From JAUWKC01 sp035527845 (lineage in GTDB: Bacteria; Planctomycetota; Phycisphaerae; Sedimentisphaerales; Anaerobacaceae): a stretch of DNA of 6,005 bases. Positions within the stretch are counted from its first letter, which is position 1, and the number at the start of each line of letters is the position of its first letter. Where the stretch lies: the NCBI GenBank assembly GCA_035527845.1, contig DATKZT010000100.1, forward strand, positions 1 through 6,005, read 5' to 3'. Positions 1-4,379 of the stretch are shown here, piece after piece. A model generated the notes under the pieces. It saw only the letters and a list, made by a program, of their open reading frames with translations. It was not told the DNA's origin and ran no database searches. A program made the position numbers and the translations under genes.

Positions 1-30
1 CTCTGCGATTTTGTAAGATCGTTTCTGCAT
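1..30 (-). CDS. N-terminus of an unidentified leftward gene (partial)
   Basis: Only the first ten codons are inside the window, reading MQKRSYKIAE on the minus strand and running off the left edge. The start is well supported: an ideal Shine-Dalgarno sequence AAAGGAG (complement of 36-42) lies 5 nt before the ATG (28-30). Ten residues are too few to name a family. The gene diverges from the rhodanese/MauE pair to its right. Its ribosome-binding site and start codon form one arm of a perfect inverted repeat, described separately. I am fairly sure that this is a real translation start and know nothing about the product. Confidence 0.55.
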   Translation of the reverse strand, partial: MQKRSYKIAE

Positions 31-102
31 GGCTACTCCTTTCGAGAAAATATAAGTTTTTATCTGACCTGATCTTAAACAAAATCAGGCGGGAGTAGCC
101 AT
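29..102. promoter_or_regulatory. Inverted repeat enclosing the start site of the leftward gene
   Basis: ATGGCTACTCC at 29-39 is perfectly complementary to GGAGTAGCCAT at 92-102 (11 bp arms, 52 nt between). A second, shorter stem, CCTGAT (68-73) with ATCAGG (84-89), lies inside. Read leftward, the distal arm holds GGAG of the Shine-Dalgarno site and the first two bases of the start codon, so a minus-strand transcript starting beyond position 102 would fold its ribosome-binding site into the stem. Read rightward, the stem is followed after three bases by six T (105-110), giving a terminator-like shape. Which reading is biologically used is inference. Confidence 0.5.
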
Positions 103-333
103 CGCTTTTTTCAACCTCCAACTACGGATGGGACATGGTCGGAGGAATTACAAAAGGCAACTAAAGCTATTTCCGGTCAGAGCCGTATTGTGCTTTACTG
201 TCAAAGTTCAAGATGTCCATTTGCCGAACGAGTGGCAATCAAGCTTCTCAAAGACGGTTTTTCAAATGTGTCTATATTCAAAGGCGGATGGGCAGAATGG
301 ACCGCCAATATTAACAAGGACAGGGGACTATGA
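79..333 (+). pseudogene. Rhodanese (sulfurtransferase) C-terminal half, 5' end missing
   Basis: The reading frame open from 79 to the TGA at 331-333 encodes the second half of a single-domain rhodanese: a hydrophobic strand leading to YCQSSRCPFA, then a helix, GFSNVSIFKGGWAEW and a short tail. This matches the family pattern of a catalytic-cysteine loop followed by a Gly-Gly-x-x-x-Trp ending. The candidate catalytic Cys is codon 199-201, and a second Cys follows five residues later. Rhodaneses move sulfane sulfur through a persulfide on that Cys. The N-terminal half of the domain is not visible: the frame is closed by stops at 70-72 and 76-78, and the only canonical start codon before the catalytic loop is GTG at 190, too late to make a domain. 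It is therefore a truncated gene or one broken by rearrangement; a sequencing frameshift is possible. Its stop overlaps the start of the MauE-like gene (ATGA), so the two were once an operon. Confidence 0.6.
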
Positions 334-845
334 TTATGAAATTAGCTGGTTTAATATGGCAGCGACGTTTGGTTTATGGACTTTTGTTCTTTATGCGGGG
401 GGCTTTGGGCTGTCTTTTCATATACGCCAGTCTTCCTAAGATTCGCCAGCCTTATGATTTCCTGGCCAATGTTTATGAATATGAACTTGTCGGCCCAAAG
501 CTCGGGATGCTGGCGGCCATGAGCTTGCCCTGGCTCGAGTTGCTTGTCGGGATTTGCCTGGTTGGGGGAGTGTTTGTCAGTGGAGCGTTATTGGTTTGCA
601 TTGGTATGGCAGTGATGTTTACTTTCGTGATTGCTTCGGCGTTATATCGTGGACTCCAGATAGGATGTGGCTGTTTTGGCAGCCAAGGAGATATCATAAG
701 TTATTTCACTCTTGTTCGTTCGTGCGCGATATTGTTTGTGAGTATCTTGGCATATTTGGGGACCATTTTTCTTAAGATAAAATCTTCCACAGGGCAAAAA
801 CCAGCATCTGCTGCGATTCCTGCAAAATTTGAAGTTGCTCTTTAA
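330..845 (+). CDS. MauE/DoxX-like four-helix membrane protein
   Basis: This is a 171-residue polytopic inner-membrane protein. Hydrophobic segments lie at about residues 14-35, 56-80, 83-106 and 127-148. The conserved loop GCGCFG (112-117) lies between helices 3 and 4, as in MauE-type members of the DoxX superfamily. Helix 1 is followed by ASLPKI...P, resembling the 'aGxxKl..p' signature of the group. MauE is needed for methylamine dehydrogenase maturation, but most relatives outside mau clusters are of unknown function and are presumed to act in thiol or quinone redox. No other mau gene is present, so I do not use the symbol. ATG at 330 overlaps the upstream rhodanese stop, suggesting coupling; ATG at 336, 9 nt after AGGGG (322-326), is an equally good start. 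The pairing suggests a membrane redox or sulfur-handling role. Codons are T- and A-ending, unlike the C-ending codons of the flagellar genes and dapF. Confidence 0.72.
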   Translation: MIMKLAGLIWQRRLVYGLLFFMRGALGCLFIYASLPKIRQPYDFLANVYEYELVGPKLGMLAAMSLPWLELLVGICLVGGVFVSGALLVCIGMAVMFTFVIASALYRGLQIGCGCFGSQGDIISYFTLVRSCAILFVSILAYLGTIFLKIKSSTGQKPASAAIPAKFEVAL

Positions 846-1126
846 TGACTTATTTAATCACTTGGAGAAAAGATTCAGTGAATATGAAATTCACAGCCGA
901 TAATGGACGGCGAGTATGTATTTGTGAAATTCTCGCGCGATTGGATTTGGGGTTGACTATAAGGAGCACCTGAAAGACCAGCTATAGAGAGTCAAGATTA
1001 AATTAACAGAATTGTTTGTACAGCTTTTTGACAATTGAAGTGTAGTGGATAGGACTCGATGTGAGATCGCCATCTCGCTGTGGGCGTCCCGATTTCGCAT
1101 GTGCCTAACCGACCGCAGCCGCCTCG
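846..1126. other. Gene-poor spacer between the MauE-like gene and the GGDEF gene
   Basis: I see no convincing gene here. The longest small frame with an ATG is 884-973 (29 codons), with a poorly spaced GGAGA before it, and I do not believe it. A hairpin with 7-bp arms (one wobble pair) and a 4-nt loop lies at 1061-1078, between the two convergent genes, but lacks a T-run on either side, so it is only a weak terminator candidate. An octamer GCCGATAA (896-903) equals the sigma-28 -10 consensus, but no matching -35 box lies at the right distance. The + strand is still G-rich here, like the genes to its left. Confidence 0.5.
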
Positions 1127-2197
1127 CTATCTGCCCCGCGAGCTCTGGAAAATTCGGACGGTGTTTTTGCCGGCCTGCTTGGCCGAATATAGCGCCTCAT
1201 CCGACCGGCTCGTTATGTCCTCCGGACTCGTCTGACCGTCATACTCGCCCAGCCCCACGCTAATTGACAACCCTATATGCCCCCCGCTCCACGCCACCGG
1301 CGAGCTCGACACAGCCGCCACCATACGCTCGGCCACAACCACCGCATCCGCCAGCGCCGTACTCGGCAGAATCACCGCAAACTCATCCCCGCCATACCGC
1401 CCCGCAGTATCAATCTGCCGGATGCACTCCCTGATCTTCACCGCTATCTTCTTTATCACCTTATCACCCGCACGGTGCCCGTAGGTATCGTTTATCACCT
1501 TAAGATTGTCAACGTCCACCATGATAAGCGACAACGGCCCACCATACCGCCGACAACGCCACAACTCCTTCTCAAGAACCTCGTAAAGACGCTTATGATT
1601 TACAAGACCCGTCAGCCCGTCCGTCGTCGCCTGACGCTGCATCTTCTCGAAAAGCTTGATATTCCCTATCGACGCACCGATCAACTGGCTGAAAAGCTCT
1701 ATCAACGCAATGTCCTCCGAGCTGAAGCTCCCCCCGTCCATCCTGTCAGCAAGATTCAGAACGCCTACCACTCGCTCCTGGCACACCAGCGGCACAATTA
1801 CGCAGTTCTTCGTCTTATAATTCTCGGAGAACACTCGCTGGGACTTGCGGATTATCGGCCGGTTGTGCCTGTCTATGTCGCCTATGAAGATTACCTCCTT
1901 GCTGCGAGCCGCCATTACCATCGGCGAAGGCGGATGCTGATTCAGCGACACTATCTTGTTGATCAAGAATGGGTGGTTGTACTTCTGAAGATGAAGAATA
2001 CTGTGTGTCTCATCTATCACATACAGAGATGCGAGCCTCACGCCTATCAATTGAGGGATCTCATGGATGCACACGTCTGCTATCCGCTCAATATCCAGAC
2101 AGTTCACTTGGCGCGCCAGCGGCGTTACCCGCTCGAGCAGGGATACCCCCACGCCGTAACCTGCCCTAATTTCAGAACCTATGCTGCTCGCGTCCAT
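1127..2197 (-). CDS. GAF-GGDEF diguanylate cyclase
   Basis: This 356-residue protein would make cyclic di-GMP from two GTP. Residues about 30-185 fit a GAF sensor domain, including the hydrophobic strand IVPLVCQERVVGVLNLAD. A short helical linker leads to a complete GGDEF domain (about 190-352): TTDGLTGLVNHKRL (191-204), the metal-binding Asp 228 in VDVDNLKVINDTYGHRAGD, the active-site motif RYGGDEF (267-273) and the late SDEALYSAKQAGKN stretch. RQID (260-263), five residues before GGDEF, is the RxxD inhibitory site, so product feedback is expected. There is no membrane segment or signal peptide, so the enzyme is cytoplasmic and presumably responds to a small ligand bound by the GAF domain. 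The ATG at 2195-2197 is the only in-frame ATG before the GAF domain, but its Shine-Dalgarno support is weak (GGGA only 2 nt away). It diverges from the merR-type gene. Cyclic di-GMP typically lowers flagellar motility, which fits the neighbours, but the signal is unknown. Confidence 0.92.
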   Translation of the reverse strand: MDASSIGSEIRAGYGVGVSLLERVTPLARQVNCLDIERIADVCIHEIPQLIGVRLASLYVIDETHSILHLQKYNHPFLINKIVSLNQHPPSPMVMAARSKEVIFIGDIDRHNRPIIRKSQRVFSENYKTKNCVIVPLVCQERVVGVLNLADRMDGGSFSSEDIALIELFSQLIGASIGNIKLFEKMQRQATTDGLTGLVNHKRLYEVLEKELWRCRRYGGPLSLIMVDVDNLKVINDTYGHRAGDKVIKKIAVKIRECIRQIDTAGRYGGDEFAVILPSTALADAVVVAERMVAAVSSSPVAWSGGHIGLSISVGLGEYDGQTSPEDITSRSDEALYSAKQAGKNTVRIFQSSRGR

Positions 2198-2368
2198 AGT
2201 CCCAGAATAATACCCCTTCTTGCACCTTCTCGGCCTTTCGCACTCTTAATCAGCTTTACTCATACCTCTATCGGATATTTGAGCCCCCCCATTTGCTAAA
2301 AACTCCATGCTGCAGCTCGAAAAAAGCTGCCAAAAAATCGCTTCGAATCGCCCCGCAATCAACCTCAC

Positions 2369-2408
2369 AAAAAAAATTTAAAAAAATTGAAAAAAAGCCA
2401 AAAAAAAA
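2369..2408. promoter_or_regulatory. Four helically phased A-tracts (predicted intrinsic bend)
   Basis: Runs of A occupy 2369-2376, 2380-2386, 2390-2396 and 2400-2408. Their starts are 11, 10 and 10 bp apart, close to one helical turn. Such phasing is known to curve DNA. The array ends about 40 bp upstream of the TATAAT at 2449, where an UP-element-like or bend-dependent activator site would lie. That it acts on that promoter is inference. Confidence 0.6.
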
Positions 2409-2433
2409 GTTGACGAAGTACGAAAGGGGTTTT

Positions 2434-2454
2434 ACATTTTGCAAAACGTATAAT
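2434..2454 (+). promoter_or_regulatory. TATAAT box with overlapping palindrome, probable promoter of the MerR-type gene
   Basis: TATAAT at 2449-2454 is a perfect -10 hexamer. A 16-bp near-palindrome at 2434-2449, with the perfect core TTTTGCAAAA (2437-2446), fills the spacer just upstream and touches the -10 box, as an operator would. No good -35 hexamer sits at 16-19 bp: TTTACA is at 2431-2436 (12 bp away) and TTGACG at 2410-2415 (33 bp away). The promoter may therefore depend on an activator or on the upstream A-tracts. Transcription would start near 2461, leaving a leader of about 140 nt before the MerR-type gene. Confidence 0.5.
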
Positions 2455-2455
2455 G

Positions 2456-2524
2456 TTTGGGCCCGGCCCCGGCAGATCTGAACCTGAAAGACTCGCTTTA
2501 CCGCCGGCTATGCCTTGGCCCAAA
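2456..2524. repeat. Nested GC-rich inverted repeats in the leader of the MerR-type gene
   Basis: TTTGGGCC (2456-2463) is matched by GGCCCAAA (2517-2524), and within it CCGGC (2469-2473) is matched by GCCGG (2503-2507). Together they would form an extended stem. Because the predicted transcription start falls inside the left arm, an RNA role is uncertain, and a protein-binding or chance origin is equally possible. Confidence 0.3.
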
Positions 2525-2599
2525 GAACCTGATCATTGTCATTGTGGAATCTGCGATTGACGGCCCGTCAACAACTGGTCGCAAAAAGAGCTTTAGCCC

Positions 2600-2935
2600 A
2601 TGCAGTCCGAAATCAAGGTGAACACGCTGAAAATACCGGACAAGCTCTACCGAATCGGTGAGCTGGTTCGCTACACCCCTTTTTCAAGGCAGACCATTCA
2701 CAACTACACCTCAATGGGGCTCATTCGCGAGGCCCAGTGGACCGAAGGCGGCCATCGTCTCTATGACGAGTCCGTCTTCCAGAGACTTGCAAGAATTATT
2801 GAGCTCAAGAAAACGAAGACCCTGTGGGAAGTCAGGAAAATCCTGCGTCAGGAAGAAGATGCCTTCAGCCCTGCCCGTCCCCCTCGCAGCATCACACAAG
2901 AGCTGACTGCAGGAATCCCCAAAACAACTGATTGA
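2600..2935 (+). CDS. Short MerR-family transcriptional regulator
   Basis: This 111-residue DNA-binding protein has the MerR winged helix-turn-helix near its N-terminus: YRIGELVRYTPFSRQTIHNY (17-36) is the HTH with the family's aromatic residue on the recognition helix, and GLI plus GGHRLYDESVFQRL (50-63) is the wing. A helical stretch with IIELKKTKTLWEVRKILRQ (66-84) follows, and then a Pro-rich tail. MerR proteins bind dyads in promoter spacers as dimers. This one lacks a C-terminal effector-binding domain, so it is likely a simple repressor, activator or nucleoid-type member rather than a metal or drug sensor. Shine-Dalgarno support is weak (GAG at 2588-2590, 9 nt away), but the start fits the domain. 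It lies upstream of flagellar genes and divergent from a diguanylate cyclase, so it may regulate either. The target is unknown. Confidence 0.85.
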   Translation: MQSEIKVNTLKIPDKLYRIGELVRYTPFSRQTIHNYTSMGLIREAQWTEGGHRLYDESVFQRLARIIELKKTKTLWEVRKILRQEEDAFSPARPPRSITQELTAGIPKTTD

Positions 2936-3008
2936 CCGGATCGGTCGGAAAGGACTACGAACCGAAAGTCGCTAAAGACTAAACGTGGCCACATGAATTG
3001 ACGTTACA

Positions 3009-3024
3009 GGACGCCTTGGCGTCC
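3009..3024. promoter_or_regulatory. Perfect dyad GGACGCC-TT-GGCGTCC
   Basis: This 16-bp inverted repeat has 7-bp arms in the spacer between the MerR-type gene and the FlgN-like gene. There is no T-run after it, so it is a poor intrinsic terminator. TTGACG at 2998-3003 lies just before it and TATAC-like bases after it, but their spacing is too long for a standard promoter. It could be an operator for the upstream MerR-type protein or an RNA hairpin; this is inference. Confidence 0.35.
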
Positions 3025-3073
3025 TCATATACGAAAACCATTGCCCGTTCTCAGCGGTCAAGGAAGGCATGGA

Positions 3074-3187
3074 ATGATCAAGGATGGTAAATACAGTTTC
3101 GCCTTTCAGAAGCGGTCTCGTCTGCCTCTGCTTGCCCACTCACAACTCATCAATCGACGCTCAGGAGCTTTCCATGAAGCAGACTAA
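3074..3187 (+). CDS. Possible 37-codon leader ORF overlapping the FlgN-like start
   Basis: The ATG at 3074 is preceded by AGGAAGG (3061-3067) at 6 nt spacing, and the frame ends at TAA 3185-3187, 14 nt inside the FlgN-like gene. The peptide starts MIKDGKYSFAFQKRSRLP and resembles nothing I know. If translated, ribosomes would pass over the FlgN-like Shine-Dalgarno site and could couple or control its translation. It could equally be a chance frame. Confidence 0.2.
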   Translation: MIKDGKYSFAFQKRSRLPLLAHSQLINRRSGAFHEAD

Positions 3188-3563
3188 CAGCGATATTGGC
3201 GTCGAGCTGCTCGCACTCTTGAGGCGGCAGAGATACTTGTATCATCAGCTCAGAGCCCTTAACCAGACCCAGCACCAGCTCGTCGCCAAGACCTCGCCGG
3301 AATTGCTCCTGGAAGTAATTGCCGCACGACGCAAGGTTGTCCAAAAACTCCAACAGTTGGATGCAAAACTGCGCACAATCAAGGCAAATTGGCAAACGCT
3401 CGAACCCAAAATCGCCCCTGAGCAAAAGGCCGAGGCAAAGAAAATGGCCGCTCACGTAAGAGACATCCTCCATGAAATCGAAACCACCGCCACCCGGAGT
3501 TTCTCCGTGAATGAAAACTGTAGATTCCACGAGCTTTTTGTCGAACCCCTGAACCCACAGTAA
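3174..3563 (+). CDS. flgN: FlgN-like flagellar export chaperone
   Basis: This is a 129-residue, almost entirely helical, charged protein without membrane segments. FlgN is the cytoplasmic chaperone that protects hook-filament junction proteins (FlgK, FlgL) before export. Evidence: predicted long helices at about 5-36, 43-72 and 82-108; an early Leu-rich stretch VELLALLRRQRYLYHQLRAL; and the middle segment LLLEVIAARRKVVQKLQQLD, which resembles FlgN's K/R-containing 'L..l...K..ll..l' pattern. Its length is near the family's usual 130-150. The start at 3174 is chosen because AGGAG (3163-3167) precedes it by 6 nt; an in-frame ATG at 3084 has no proper ribosome site. The FlgB-like gene follows after 10 nt, so the two are co-translated. 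FlgN sequences are very divergent; FliT or another helical export chaperone remains possible. Confidence 0.5.
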   Translation: MKQTNSDIGVELLALLRRQRYLYHQLRALNQTQHQLVAKTSPELLLEVIAARRKVVQKLQQLDAKLRTIKANWQTLEPKIAPEQKAEAKKMAAHVRDILHEIETTATRSFSVNENCRFHELFVEPLNPQ

Positions 3564-3573
3564 AGGAGTCACT

Positions 3574-3990
3574 ATGAAGCCCGCATCGCTGGTAACAGAC
3601 AACATCGCTGAGCTGCTCGTCAAAATAGTCGAGTTCACTCAGACACGCCAAAAAGTCCTCACCCGGAACATCAACAATCTCCGCAGCCCGGGATTCATAC
3701 CGTGCGATTTGGATGTCGATGAGTTCTCCGAACTGCTGAACTGCGCCGTCGACGAGCATCTCAGGGCACACCGACTCTTGCTGAGAGACACCGAAAACAT
3801 AAAATTCGGACCCAGCGGCGCCTTCCAGGTTAAGCCGGTGCCCGATGACCATGCAAAAAAACTTCTCGAACATAGCCCGGACCAATACATCGAGCTTCAG
3901 ATTAACAAGCTTATGCAAAACTCCATTAACCAGAGAATTGCAACAGAGCTGCTTAAGCAAAAACAGGGAGCGGTCTCAATTTTTGATTAG
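3574..3990 (+). CDS. FlgB-like flagellar rod protein (divergent)
   Basis: This protein is 138 residues long, the typical FlgB length. The segment EFTQTRQKVLTRNINNLRSP with GFIPCDLDVDEF (20-51) corresponds to the N-terminal rod-protein motif of FlgB (xxRQxVLaxNIANadTPGYxArDxDF). The C-terminal helix YIELQINKLMQNSINQRIAT (105-124) plus ELLKQKQGAV fits the FlgB end that pairs with the N-terminal helix in the rod. FlgB forms the proximal rod of the basal body after export by the flagellar secretion system. Its Shine-Dalgarno AAAGGAG (3562-3568) overlaps the stop codon of the FlgN-like gene and sits 5 nt from the ATG, so translation is coupled. Oddities: it is not followed by flgC and fliE as flgB usually is, and the motif has Arg-Ser-Pro-Gly-Phe and Cys where TPGY and Ala/Arg are usual. 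It may be a second FlgB paralogue rather than the housekeeping one, so no symbol is given. Confidence 0.6.
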   Translation: MKPASLVTDNIAELLVKIVEFTQTRQKVLTRNINNLRSPGFIPCDLDVDEFSELLNCAVDEHLRAHRLLLRDTENIKFGPSGAFQVKPVPDDHAKKLLEHSPDQYIELQINKLMQNSINQRIATELLKQKQGAVSIFD

Positions 3991-4379
3991 CGCAATATGT
4001 CGCGACTACTGACCTGACGCCGGAAAGGCTGAAAGTTATGACCCCATCAATCGACGAAAGACTGCTGCCGCCAAATGCCGCTCGTGCCCCGACAATCAGC
4101 CGGCACAGCACCATACGTCCGGCTGCACCACTCGCCCCTGCCATTCCAGCCACCGACAGAAAAATCTGCACCACACCGCCGCCATACCCCCGTCTTCCAA
4201 AATCGTGCCCGCTATTTACCCTAAAGTTAATGCCGGAAACGTCGATAATGTCTTGGGCGTCGCTCTGCCCTCTGGCCAAACACCGCCCACGCGCACGTGC
4301 ATTACAAAGGGTAACGCTTATGGGACCTACGGCTCGGAGAAAGAAATTCTTGTTAACCTTATAACTCACGGAGGAAATC
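3991..4379. other. 389-bp stretch with no assignable gene, upstream of fliA
   Basis: Two forward frames are open over most of this stretch: ATG 4038 to 4364 (108 codons), and a frame open from 4013 to 4402 without an ATG. The predicted peptides are rich in Pro, His, Thr and Arg and resemble no family I know. This looks like the effect of the C- and A-rich + strand, which lacks T-starting stop codons, rather than coding. I looked for FlgM, which often neighbours fliA, and did not find its C-terminal helices. The sigma-28-type promoter inside (4222-4248) argues that at least the right part is regulatory. Confidence 0.45.
4222..4248 (+). promoter_or_regulatory. Sigma-28 (FliA)-type promoter upstream of fliA
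   Basis: TAAAGTTA (4222-4229), then exactly 11 bp, then GTCGATAA (4241-4248). The established enterobacterial FliA consensus is TAAAGTTT-N11-GCCGATAA, so 14 of 16 positions match with exact spacing. It faces fliA, whose start codon is 131 bp beyond the -10 box, implying a leader of about 125 nt. This predicts that the sigma factor transcribes its own gene. Confidence 0.7.

Larger units (their letters stand above)
2198..2599. other. Divergent regulatory spacer between the GGDEF and MerR genes
   Basis: This 402-bp region has no credible gene. A Lys-rich frame at 2293-2481 is a product of the A-runs, and a frame around 2478-2621 lacks an ATG. The stretch contains a run of seven C (2284-2290), two isolated A6 runs (2320-2325 and 2332-2337), four phased A-tracts, a TATAAT box with an overlapping palindrome, and GC-rich inverted repeats. 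These are listed separately. It is the natural place for promoters of both flanking genes, although I could not identify a convincing promoter for the leftward GGDEF gene. Confidence 0.6.

Noticed and set aside
128..439. 103-codon frame beginning at ATG 128
   Set aside because: It overlaps both the rhodanese frame and the MauE-like gene in a different frame and shows no family features.
896..903. Perfect GCCGATAA, the -10 box of sigma-28 promoters
   Set aside because: The eight bases at the required distance upstream (877-884) do not resemble TAAAGTTT, and no gene follows on the + strand for about 1.7 kb.
884..973. 29-codon frame in the spacer after the MauE-like gene
   Set aside because: Too short, poorly spaced ribosome site, and no similarity I can recognise.
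1277..2299. Long forward open frame of 340 codons opposite the GGDEF gene
   Set aside because: Its product is rich in Arg, His and Pro and resembles no family, while the opposite strand encodes a textbook GAF-GGDEF protein. It is a shadow frame caused by the C-rich + strand.
2293..2481. 62-codon Lys-rich frame
   Set aside because: It is the translation of the A-tracts and runs through the promoter region, with no ribosome site.
2986..3002. Possible sigma-54 promoter (TGG...TTG)
   Set aside because: The spacing between the two elements is one base too long and the invariant GC of the -12 element is GA.
3148..4056. Identical 12-mer CATCAATCGACG at 3148-3159 and 4045-4056, each before a flagellar gene
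   Set aside because: About one 12-bp match is expected by chance between positions in a 6-kb window.
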